NCBI GenBank assembly: GCA_937901225.1
Contig: CALCGX010000104.1
Coordinates: forward strand, 1-18,223
Direction: 5' to 3'
Origin: an uncultured Bacteroidales bacterium
GTDB taxonomy: Bacteria; Bacteroidota; Bacteroidia; Bacteroidales; Paludibacteraceae
Length of the DNA: 18,223 nucleotides
Each line of letters opens with the position of its first letter. The stretch's first letter is position 1. This document shows, in pieces, positions 1-6,114 of the stretch. The notes beneath the pieces are model-generated. The model worked only from the letters and a program-made list of their open reading frames with translations. It had not been told where the DNA came from and made no database searches. Position numbers and translations under genes: made by a program.

Positions 1-1186
1 AGAATAACGGCGGATTTACGCCAACCTGAGATACATAGTAGATCTTCAGTCTCTTACCTTTGTCAGATGGAGGCTGTTTCATCATTGTAGCATCCATGAT
101 TAAGCTGTTAAGCTGTCCAGTTGGAACTCTTAATGCTCTCTTTTCGGATACATACTTAGCCATTTCCATTACCTGATGAACTCTCTGCTTGTCCTGTACG
201 GAAATAAAGATAATTGCTGCATAAGATATAAACTGTAATTCAGCTTCAAGAGCTCTCTTGTAGTCTCTCATTGTATTAGTTTCTTTTTCGATCAGGTCCC
301 ATTTGTTGACACAGACTACCAAACCTTTCTTGTTCTTTTGAATCAGTTGGTAGATGTTCAAGTCTTGTGCTTCAATACCACGTGTGGCATCAATCATCAA
401 GATACACACATCAGCGTTCTCAATGGCACGAATACTGCGCACTACGGAATAATACTCCAGATCCTCGTTTACCTTAGCTTTCTTGCGGATTCCTGCGGTG
501 TCCACGAGGTAGAAGTCTTTACCGAACTTGTTGTAGCGTGTGTAGATGCTATCGCGTGTGGTGCCAGGTATGTTGGTTACGATGGTGCGCTCTTCGCCGA
601 TAAAAGCATTCAAAATACTACTCTTGCCTGCATTTGGACGACCTACAATAGCGAAGCGTGGCAACTCCTCTAGGTCTTCGCCTGCTACGGTATCCTTGAA
701 GCGGCTGCAAATCTCGTCCAAGAGGTCGCCTGTACCCAGACCATTCTCTGCGGACAAGATATATGGTTCGCCCAAACCGAGTTTGTAGAATTCTGGTGCA
801 CCATATTGCTGATCAAACTGATCCACTTTGTTCACTGCCAACACAGTCTCTTTCTTGGCTTGACGGAGTAAGTGAGCCACTTCCATATCAAACTGTGTTA
901 CACCCGCATTCACATCCACCACCAAGAGAATGACATCCGCCTCTTTGATGGCGAGGTTTACTTGACGGTTGATCTCGCTCTCGAAGGTGTCATCGGAATT
1001 GACTACCCATCCGCCTGTATCAATGACGGAAAACTCTTTGCCACACCACTCGCTCTTGCCATATTGACGGTCGCGGGTTGTGCCTGCTGCATCATTCACT
1101 ATCGCTCGACGGGTTTTGGTCAAGCGGTTAAAAAGGGTCGATTTCCCTACGTTGGGACGTCCCACTATCGCTAAAATATTTGCCAT
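1..1186 (-). CDS. der: Ribosome-assembly GTPase Der (EngA), 3' end cut by window edge
   Basis: Der is a tandem-domain GTPase needed for maturation of the 50S ribosomal subunit. Translating the minus strand from the ATG at 1186-1184 gives MANILAIVGRPNVGKS, and the frame stays open to the window edge, giving 395 complete codons. The first G domain (about residues 4-165) shows GRPNVGKS, DTGGW and NKVD. The second (about 175-345) shows GRPNAGKSS, DTAGIRKK and NKWD. The remainder enters the KH-like C-terminal domain. Bacteroidetes Der proteins are usually near 435 residues, so roughly 40 are missing to the left. The gene starts 43 bases after the slyD stop on the same strand with no terminator between, so co-transcription with slyD is likely. 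Two G domains in one chain are characteristic of Der, so the identification is firm. Confidence 0.96.
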   Translation of the reverse strand, partial: MANILAIVGRPNVGKSTLFNRLTKTRRAIVNDAAGTTRDRQYGKSEWCGKEFSVIDTGGWVVNSDDTFESEINRQVNLAIKEADVILLVVDVNAGVTQFDMEVAHLLRQAKKETVLAVNKVDQFDQQYGAPEFYKLGLGEPYILSAENGLGTGDLLDEICSRFKDTVAGEDLEELPRFAIVGRPNAGKSSILNAFIGEERTIVTNIPGTTRDSIYTRYNKFGKDFYLVDTAGIRKKAKVNEDLEYYSVVRSIRAIENADVCILMIDATRGIEAQDLNIYQLIQKNKKGLVVCVNKWDLIEKETNTMRDYKRALEAELQFISYAAIIFISVQDKQRVHQVMEMAKYVSEKRALRVPTGQLNSLIMDATMMKQPPSDKGKRLKIYYVSQVGVNPPLF

Positions 1187-1229
1187 AGTATTCTTGCTTT
1201 TAAACTTTAAACTATAATCTTTCAACTAA

Positions 1230-1793
1230 TTAATTGCAATTACATTCTCCGCCACAGTCATCGCAGCTACCTTTGCATCCGCCACAACCGCCTCCGCAAC
1301 CGCGGTGGTGTAGGGCTTTGAGTTCGCCTTCGGTAACTTCGCGAATATTCAACACCTTACCTACAAAGTGCAAGTTCTCGCCTGCCAATGGGTGGTTGAG
1401 GTCGATGGTCACGTTGTCGGCGGTGATCTCTGCTATCTGTGCGTTGATGATTTGTCCGTCCACGGTGTTCATTGGCACGATAGCGCCTACATATACGCGC
1501 TCGCTGTCGAATTCGCCATCACCGTTGTAAAACATCTTTTTATCCAAGGTCAATACGCCTTCATCGTCGTACTCGCCGTAGGCATCTTGGCATGCGATGC
1601 GGAAGTCAAATGCTTCGCCCTCTGCCAATCCTTCCATTTGTTGCTCAAAGGCAGGCAACATCATGCCTTCGCCGTGGCAATACACCAATGGAGCTTCAGC
1701 CGTAGCTTTCTCCATCAATTCTTCTTGTCCATTCTCGCCATCTACGTACAAGTCGTACTCCAGCGTTACTACTTTCTTTGCTTCAATTTTCAT
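1230..1793 (-). CDS. slyD: FKBP-type peptidyl-prolyl isomerase SlyD with Cys-rich metal-binding tail
   Basis: This 187-residue cytoplasmic protein is a SlyD-type prolyl cis-trans isomerase and chaperone. The FKBP half-domains lie at about residues 1-70 and 128-152, and an insert-in-flap chaperone domain lies between them at about 72-125. The signature DLNHPLAGENLHF is at 131-143. The tail (162-187) holds two His followed by seven Cys at 166, 170, 173, 177, 180, 184 and 186 in a Gly-rich setting, as expected for the nickel/zinc-binding tail of SlyD; here it is Cys-dominated rather than His-dominated. The start is the ATG at 1793-1791. The gene lies 75 bases after lptD and 43 bases before der on the same strand. 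A weak TAGTTTTG at 1864-1871 overlaps the lptD stop codon and could be a -7 box, but no matching -33 element is evident. A metal-handling role is inferred from the family. Confidence 0.93.
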   Translation of the reverse strand: MKIEAKKVVTLEYDLYVDGENGQEELMEKATAEAPLVYCHGEGMMLPAFEQQMEGLAEGEAFDFRIACQDAYGEYDDEGVLTLDKKMFYNGDGEFDSERVYVGAIVPMNTVDGQIINAQIAEITADNVTIDLNHPLAGENLHFVGKVLNIREVTEGELKALHHRGCGGGCGGCKGSCDDCGGECNCN

Positions 1794-1810
1794 ATTTTCT
1801 TAACTTTTTA

Positions 1811-1864
1811 ACTCTAAACTCTAAACTCTAAACTCTAAACAGTAGCGCAGCGTTCACTAAACAC
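1811..1864. repeat. 7-base tandem repeat (ACTCTAA x4) plus dispersed core, copy 1
   Basis: Four exact copies of ACTCTAA fill 1811-1838. They are followed by ACAGTAGCGCAGC and then GTTCACTAAACAC (1852-1864). The same composite, CTCTAAAC, GTAG, a variable centre, then GTTCACTAAAC, recurs near 8597-8655 and 16091-16128. Here it fills most of the 75-base gap between lptD and slyD, so it would lie in the slyD leader if the two genes are co-transcribed. Confidence 0.85.
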
Positions 1865-1868
1865 AAAA

Positions 1869-4607
1869 CTACCACCAATTAATCCGTTTGCCAGTGGCAT
1901 CTGCGCTGCTCTTATCATACTTCAAGTCTGCCAACATGCTTGCGTTGACACCGATGTGGAAGGTATAGCTCTTATACGGACCAAAAGGCACAAAACTTGC
2001 GCTCATGCTCCAGCAGTGCAAATCGCGGCTAACGTTGATGCTGGTGTAGGACATCTTCTTGGCATTCACATCGTAGCTGAGTGAGGTGCTTGCCTTCCAA
2101 CCGCTGCCCAAACCAATCGAGGCAGAAAAACTCAGGTTGTGGCGGAACTCCATCTTGTAGTAATTACGCTTCTCGTCCCATTCATTGCCTGCACCATATC
2201 GCAAACTATACGACACACTCAAGCTCCAAGGAATCTTTGCAAACAGATAACCATCATCGGTGACTTCATCTTTCTTCTTTGGTTTTTTCTCTGTAGGCTT
2301 TTCTGGCTCAATGATTTCTCCTGTGAGTGGGTCAATGGTAGGTTCGGCTAATACCTCTTCCTGCTCGGGTTCTTCATCTTTTTTGTTATCACGGTTAAAC
2401 CATCGTTTCACCACATCGTTATTGAACGTGTAGCTGAAGCTGGTGCTGGTACCCAAGAAGTGTGGGAAACGACCGTGATTCCAGTACAACTCGTTGCAAC
2501 GCACGTGGCTACCGCTTGCCGTAGTGGTGTACATATATGGGTCGAACTGTCCGCTGAGGTTGATGGTGTAGTTCACTTTCGGTATCTTAATACGCAAGTT
2601 CACCGAGAAGTTCTGCCAGTTCATGGAGTCTGCGATGAAGTTGTATCCACCGCTGATACTCAGGTTGTCGATGATGCTATATACCTTGTATGGCTCTTTG
2701 CCCGTGGTGTCTTTGTCGTTGCGCAGTTTCATCTCGATGTTGTTGCCCAGCGAGAAGCCCAATGTGGCCGCTGCACCGCGGCTAGGTGCTTCCTTGAAGC
2801 GCGAATAGTGTACTACTTCATAAATTGGCAGGCCGTTCTCGTCTAGTTTAGGTACGATATTACCTGCTGCATCGCGTGTAGTGATCAGTCGGTCGTAGCT
2901 GCCATGGAAGCCACCATAGCGTTTTGCCCAGTAGTCTTGCCCAAAGTCAGGGTGGTAACTGAAGCTTACAGATGGTGTCATGACATGGCGGAAGCGATCC
3001 ACCTTATCGCCAAACCATTTGCGGAATGGGATGTAGAATCCGTATAACTTGGTGGACATGCTCACGCTGGCATTGAAGTCATAGACGTTGTAGAAGCCCA
3101 TCACGGTGTCCTTCTGCACTTGGTTGAGTTCTTCGTTCCAACTCTGATCTACACGCGAGAAGAACATGCGGTCGGTAAAGTTGATGCTAGGTGTGATGCT
3201 CAAATATTTGAATGCCATGAACGATGCCGATGAGCTCAAGGTGTGCTTCAGTCGGTTGTCCCAGTCTTTGACGAAGTTGGATTTGAAGAAATAGTCCTCC
3301 TTACAGGTGATGGAGTTGGTGAAACTACCGTTGTACTGCAAGCTAATCTTCTCGTACCATTTCTCTTTGCCTACGCGCACTTTGCGTTTGAATGGGTAGA
3401 TACGGCTCATGCTGACGTTCAAGCTTGGTAGGCTGACGCTGAGTGTAGAGTCTTTGGTACGTTGTGTGAGGTTCATGCTGATACCGATGTTCCACGGACT
3501 ATCAGGGAAGCGTTGCGTATAGCTGATACTACTGCTGGTGGTGTTCTCGGAGTTGGCTGCCACGTTGTAGTAGCTATTGATATTGCTGCGGTTGTAACCA
3601 CTGGTCTTGAAGTTGACACTTGCCGAGAAGCTGTTGTATGGATTGGCTTTGCTGTCTTGGGTGTGCGACCATTGCACTTGTAAGTTTTTCGCCACATTGT
3701 ATTCGGGCATGTCTTTCTCGCCTGTCACGTCCCAGCGGTAGTTGATGCTGAAATTACCTCTGAACTTGTACCGCTTGAGGTATTGGCTTCTGGCTCTTAC
3801 AGCCCATGTGCCTCGTGTGTAGATGTCGCCTGTTACTTCCAAGTCCATGTAGTCGTTGATAGCGAAGTAATAGCCGATACCTGATAGGTATAATCCGCGG
3901 GTATAGTCATCGCCAAAGTTAGGCATGATGAGTCCGCTGCTGTATTGATTGGTAAATGGGAAGAAACCGAATGGTATAGCCAATGGCAGCGGCACTTCTC
4001 CTACTACGAGGTATGCAGGTCCCGCTGCGATGTAGTCGCCTGGTTTGACTTTGGCTTTGGTCAGTCGCAGGTAGAAGTGTGGATGTTCGTGGTCATCGCA
4101 TGTGGTGTATTTACCGCCAGCCATCATGAGTTGTCCATCGTCGAGTTTCTTGGTTTTGTCGGCGATGATGTATCCTTCACCTTGTTCGGTAACGGCATTA
4201 CGGATGAAGCCTTTTTGTGTTTTGAGGTTGTAGATGAGTTCGTCTGTCTCGTAGCTATCGTTGCCTTCAGAGAAGACAGGTTTGCCGATCCATTCGTTTT
4301 CGATGGTGTCATACACTCCGTGTGCGCTCAAGGTGCTACTGTCCATGCTCACGCGGATATACTCGGCAGTCAATCCCATGGTTTTGTATTTCAAGTCGCC
4401 GCTTCCGTAGATGTGTGCGATGCCTTTGCCTGTGATGATCATCGAGTCGTTGGAGGTGTATTCAATGCGTGCATCGATGGCTTGTTTTTTTGCCGTTGGT
4501 GCGGGTAGGGTATCAGTTGGCAGTGTGTCCTGGATAGTGGTCTGTGCTACCATTGGATGCGCCAACAGTAGCATTGAGATTACTATGAACAGGTGTTTGA
4601 TTTTCAT
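1869..4607 (-). CDS. lptD: LPS-assembly outer membrane protein LptD (OstA family)
   Basis: LptD is the outer-membrane beta-barrel that inserts lipopolysaccharide into the outer leaflet. The chosen start, ATG at 4607, gives 912 residues beginning with a clear signal peptide (MKIKHLFIVISMLLLAHPMVA, cleavage near residue 21). A longer reading from a GTG at 4685 would run through the promoter and put 26 residues before the signal peptide, so it is rejected. Residues about 45-215 resemble the periplasmic OstA/LptA-like jellyroll. The stretch TTCDDHEHPHFYL (168-180) and the following PLPLAIPFGFFPF (207-218) match the Bacteroidetes LptD pattern as I know it. The remainder is rich in alternating aromatic/polar strands typical of a barrel, ending in INWW. 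A strongly charged Glu/Lys/Pro insert of about 45 residues lies near 736-784. Four Cys remain in the mature protein. The gene has its own promoter at 4663-4694. Confidence 0.88.
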   Translation of the reverse strand: MKIKHLFIVISMLLLAHPMVAQTTIQDTLPTDTLPAPTAKKQAIDARIEYTSNDSMIITGKGIAHIYGSGDLKYKTMGLTAEYIRVSMDSSTLSAHGVYDTIENEWIGKPVFSEGNDSYETDELIYNLKTQKGFIRNAVTEQGEGYIIADKTKKLDDGQLMMAGGKYTTCDDHEHPHFYLRLTKAKVKPGDYIAAGPAYLVVGEVPLPLAIPFGFFPFTNQYSSGLIMPNFGDDYTRGLYLSGIGYYFAINDYMDLEVTGDIYTRGTWAVRARSQYLKRYKFRGNFSINYRWDVTGEKDMPEYNVAKNLQVQWSHTQDSKANPYNSFSASVNFKTSGYNRSNINSYYNVAANSENTTSSSISYTQRFPDSPWNIGISMNLTQRTKDSTLSVSLPSLNVSMSRIYPFKRKVRVGKEKWYEKISLQYNGSFTNSITCKEDYFFKSNFVKDWDNRLKHTLSSSASFMAFKYLSITPSINFTDRMFFSRVDQSWNEELNQVQKDTVMGFYNVYDFNASVSMSTKLYGFYIPFRKWFGDKVDRFRHVMTPSVSFSYHPDFGQDYWAKRYGGFHGSYDRLITTRDAAGNIVPKLDENGLPIYEVVHYSRFKEAPSRGAAATLGFSLGNNIEMKLRNDKDTTGKEPYKVYSIIDNLSISGGYNFIADSMNWQNFSVNLRIKIPKVNYTINLSGQFDPYMYTTTASGSHVRCNELYWNHGRFPHFLGTSTSFSYTFNNDVVKRWFNRDNKKDEEPEQEEVLAEPTIDPLTGEIIEPEKPTEKKPKKKDEVTDDGYLFAKIPWSLSVSYSLRYGAGNEWDEKRNYYKMEFRHNLSFSASIGLGSGWKASTSLSYDVNAKKMSYTSINVSRDLHCWSMSASFVPFGPYKSYTFHIGVNASMLADLKYDKSSADATGKRINWW

Positions 4608-4662
4608 CTGACTTCCATACAATTTATACGCATATACGCGCGCACTTGCACAAAAAAGCGTG

Positions 4663-4694
4663 CAAAGGTACAAAAAAAAATGCACAAATACAAG
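4663..4694 (-). promoter_or_regulatory. Bacteroidetes-type promoter of lptD
   Basis: On the minus strand the -7 box TACCTTTG is at 4670-4663. A TTG at 4693-4691 lies 20 bases upstream as the -33 element. The expected transcript start is near 4656, giving a leader of about 49 bases before the lptD ATG. The -33 element lies inside one arm of the perfect inverted repeat at 4685-4740. Confidence 0.8.
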
Positions 4695-4740
4695 AAAAAT
4701 CGTGGAAAGTTTACTTTTAGCGCAATTTTTCTTGTATTTG
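4685..4740. repeat. Perfect 16-base inverted repeat over the lptD promoter
   Basis: CAAATACAAGAAAAAT at 4685-4700 is matched exactly by its reverse complement at 4725-4740, with a 24-base spacer. The left arm covers the lptD -33 element. Read on the minus strand, the hairpin is followed after four bases by nine T residues (4680-4672), so it also resembles an AT-rich intrinsic terminator. It could be an operator, a terminator or the end of a small RNA. Confidence 0.85.
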
Positions 4741-4773
4741 GGCTGCGTAGGGTGGCTGTAGCTTCGGTGTTCC

Positions 4774-4844
4774 CACGGATCTCACGGATTACCACGGATA
4801 ATACGGCTAACAAATAAGATCAGTGCCAATCAGTGTTATCAGTG
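4774..4844. repeat. Short direct repeats CACGGAT and ATCAGTG
   Basis: CACGGAT occurs at 4774, 4783 and 4793, with a degenerate fourth unit near 4802. ATCAGTG occurs at 4819, 4829 and 4838. The spacing is 9-10 bases throughout. The segment is intergenic, does not encode a convincing protein on either strand, and resembles low-complexity repeats seen between genes in Bacteroidetes. Confidence 0.75.
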
Positions 4845-4889
4845 GGAATGTAAAAAGTGTTATTAAATCCCTTTCTTTCCGCTGTCAAT

Positions 4890-4944
4890 TACGTACCATA
4901 TACGTAGGATATACGTAACATATACGTAAGATATACGTAGGATA
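4890..4944. repeat. Five-copy 11-base tandem repeat TACGTANNATA
   Basis: The palindrome TACGTA occurs at 4890, 4901, 4912, 4923 and 4934, exactly 11 bases apart. Each is followed by a variable dinucleotide (CC, GG, AC, AG, GG) and then ATA. The array lies in the gene-free region between divergent lptD and the DUF4160 gene. One-turn spacing of identical palindromes would suit a binding array for a DNA-binding protein, but simple slippage can also generate it. Confidence 0.9.
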
Positions 4945-5014
4945 ATCGGGTTGTTAACCTGAGAATACCATATCTTCCTCCTACCTTCTGCCTGCTTCTT
5001 TCTGCTTTCTTTCT

Positions 5015-5066
5015 CGTTACCACCTCGTTACCATTTCAATACCACTCCGTTACCACTGTATTATCA
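5015..5066. repeat. Second 11-base tandem array, CGTTACCA family
   Basis: CGTTACCA is found at 5015, 5026 and 5048, with the related CAATACCA at 5037 and TATTATCA at 5059. All keep an 11-base register. The pyrimidine-rich sequence just before it (4981-5014) partly follows the same register. The array lies about 85 bases before the -7 box of the DUF4160 gene. Confidence 0.75.
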
Positions 5067-5127
5067 TCCAATACTTTCCCCGTCTCTACACCTTACACTA
5101 TAAAAATCGCACCAAAATGCGATTTTA

Positions 5128-5159
5128 TTTGCACAATTCAAAAAAAAACTGTATCTTTG
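5128..5159 (+). promoter_or_regulatory. Bacteroidetes-type promoter of the DUF4160/DUF2442 unit
   Basis: The -33 element TTTG is at 5128-5131 and the -7 box TATCTTTG at 5152-5159, with a 20-base spacer. The transcript should start near 5166, about 22 bases before the ATG at 5188. No other promoter is seen before the second gene. Confidence 0.85.
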
Positions 5160-5187
5160 CACCCAATAACCAAAATTTATTGCTCTT

Positions 5188-5490
5188 ATGCCAAAGATAT
5201 TTGAATACTTCGGATTTATTTTCTTCTTCTATTCGAACGAACATGAACCTATCCATGTGCATGTAATGCATAATGGATGTCAAAGTATCTTTGAACTGAT
5301 CATGATGGATGGTACACTTATTGAGGTGCGCATTCGTGAAAAAGCAGGCGAGGAGCCTCTGTCAAACAAAGACAAGAAAACGGCTGAGGCATTTGTCCGC
5401 AAATATAGCAAGAATATCATTCAGAAATGGGTAAAGTTCTTTGTTATGAAGCAAGCAGTGAAAAGTACAAACATCAAAACCAAAATATAA
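5188..5490 (+). CDS. DUF4160-family small protein
   Basis: This 100-residue protein starts MPKIFEYFGFIFFFYSNEHE. The N-terminal MPxIF and the FYSNEHEPIHVHV segment (residues 14-26), with His at 19, 23 and 25, match what I know as the DUF4160 signature. A basic helical-looking C-terminus follows (KKTAEAFVRKYSKN, then a Lys-rich end). There is no signal peptide or membrane segment, so it is probably cytoplasmic. The function is unknown. DUF4160 genes are commonly paired with DUF2442 genes, and such pairs have been suspected of being toxin-antitoxin-like; that is inference, and nothing in the sequence proves toxicity. The stop (5488-5490) is two bases before the ATG of the DUF2442 gene, so the two are almost certainly co-translated from the promoter at 5128-5159. 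Confidence 0.85.
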   Translation: MPKIFEYFGFIFFFYSNEHEPIHVHVMHNGCQSIFELIMMDGTLIEVRIREKAGEEPLSNKDKKTAEAFVRKYSKNIIQKWVKFFVMKQAVKSTNIKTKI

Positions 5491-5492
5491 CT

Positions 5493-5744
5493 ATGAGTAA
5501 AATTATCATTGTTGAAGCTGAAAATTTAGGCAATTCTTCAGTTCGGTTGTCTTTTAGCGACAATACGACACAGGTGGTGGATATTGGTAGTTTTATCCGT
5601 CGCCACCCTCATCCACAATACAACAAATACCTTTTACCCCGTCACTTTAGCAAGTTCACACTTGAGAATGGTAATATCGTTTGGGGTAAAAATTGGGATC
5701 TAATCTTCCCGATTGAACAATTATATAAAGGACAATTACAATAG
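5493..5744 (+). CDS. DUF2442-family small protein, partner of the DUF4160 protein
   Basis: The protein has 83 residues from the ATG at 5493. An earlier in-frame ATG at 5427 lies inside the preceding gene and is unlikely to be used. The order of features fits DUF2442: a short strand-rich N-terminus, LSFSDNTTQVVDIGSFI (like the family's F-S-D-G ... V-D pattern), then a segment with a Phe-rich turn (RHFSKFTLENGNIVWGKN) and an Asp followed by the LY near the end (DLIFPIEQLYKG). No catalytic residues are recognisable. It is probably a small beta-rich cytoplasmic protein that works with the upstream product. The function is unknown. No strong terminator follows; only a weak hairpin at 5799-5814 is seen. 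Confidence 0.78.
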   Translation: MSKIIIVEAENLGNSSVRLSFSDNTTQVVDIGSFIRRHPHPQYNKYLLPRHFSKFTLENGNIVWGKNWDLIFPIEQLYKGQLQ

Positions 5745-5848
5745 TAACTAATCTTTTAAATTACTTATCACTCATCACTCATAGTTCATAACTAACCCGC
5801 AACGATACCGTTGCCCGACATATTTAATATAGCGTTATAAGCTCATAC

Positions 5849-5985
5849 TTGAGTTTCTGAAACCTGAACAATTTCAAAAACTTTTAATACTTCAAGCAAA
5901 AGCCTATTGACGCTCACGCTTTTTCGGCGTGGGCTTTTGCGTAGAATTTGAAGTATTAAGGTAGTTCAGGACCTCGGAAACTCAA
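5849..5985. repeat. Long imperfect inverted repeat, possible structured RNA or miniature element
   Basis: Five paired blocks nest in order. TTGAGTTTC (5849-5857) pairs with 5977-5985, CCTGAAC (5863-5869) with 5964-5970, and TTAATACTTCAA (5884-5895) with 5948-5959. GCAAAAGCC (5896-5904) pairs with 5932-5940, and CACGC (5915-5919) with 5927-5931 around a seven-base loop. That gives 42 Watson-Crick pairs over 137 bases, broken by internal loops and a seven-base bulge at 5941-5947. It lies 130 bases before the LRR gene. No transposase or target-site duplication is visible. Confidence 0.8.
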
Positions 5986-6045
5986 ATGAAGCGAACGAAA
6001 GCGCACGCTTTTATTTTTGTACCTATTACTTCCAATCACTCCTAT

Positions 6046-6081
6046 CGGACTAATCAGACTAATTTGACTAATTCGACCAAT
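6046..6081. repeat. 9-base tandem repeat (NNGACYAAT x4) in the leader of the LRR gene
   Basis: Units begin at 6046, 6055, 6064 and 6073: CGGACTAAT, CAGACTAAT, TTGACTAAT and TCGACCAAT. The same unit recurs at 11597-11623 just before dcp. The array ends 33 bases before the ATG at 6115. Confidence 0.85.
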
Positions 6082-6114
6082 AAAAAAATATTAACTCTAA
6101 AAAATCAAACAATT

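Larger units (their letters stand above)
4608..5187. other. Gene-free, repeat-rich intergenic region
   Basis: This 580-base stretch separates divergent lptD and the DUF4160 gene. It holds the lptD promoter and inverted repeat, the CACGGAT/ATCAGTG repeats, the TACGTA array, the CGTTACCA array and the DUF4160 promoter. The open frames of 60-75 codons in it run through promoters or repeats and look non-coding. Confidence 0.8.
5745..6114. other. Gene-free leader region before the LRR gene
   Basis: This 370-base stretch has no convincing gene. It holds a 7-base direct repeat related to TCACTCA (5768-5794), a small perfect hairpin GCAACG/CGTTGC with a four-base loop (5799-5814), the long inverted repeat at 5849-5985 and a 9-base tandem repeat at 6046-6081. 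A possible -7 box TATTTTTG at 6012-6019 lacks a -33 partner. Confidence 0.7.

Noticed and set aside
1234..1811. Plus-strand open frames opposite slyD and similar frames opposite other genes
   Set aside because: They are antisense shadows of well-identified genes, with low-complexity or unrecognisable translations.
4608..4685. N-terminal extension of lptD from a GTG at 4685
   Set aside because: It would translate the leader and run through the promoter boxes, and would bury the signal peptide 26 residues inside.
4593..4817. Overlapping small open frames on both strands between lptD and the repeat arrays
   Set aside because: They cross the lptD promoter, inverted repeat and CACGGAT repeats, and their predicted peptides have no recognisable domain.
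4774..5066. CRISPR-like array
   Set aside because: The repeats are 6-11 bases with 2-5-base gaps, there are no spacers of 25-40 bases, and no cas gene is present.
5849..5985. Invertible phase-variation promoter flanked by inverted repeats
   Set aside because: The outer arms are only nine bases, the inside is itself mostly self-complementary, no good promoter box lies within and no invertase gene is nearby.
5977..5990. Resemblance of GAAACTCAAATGAA to a conserved 16S rRNA segment
   Set aside because: The match stops after about ten bases and neither flank continues as rRNA.
5986..6114. N-terminal extension of the LRR gene from the ATG at 5986
   Set aside because: It directly abuts the long inverted repeat and reads through the 9-base repeat. 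The signal peptide begins at the ATG at 6115.
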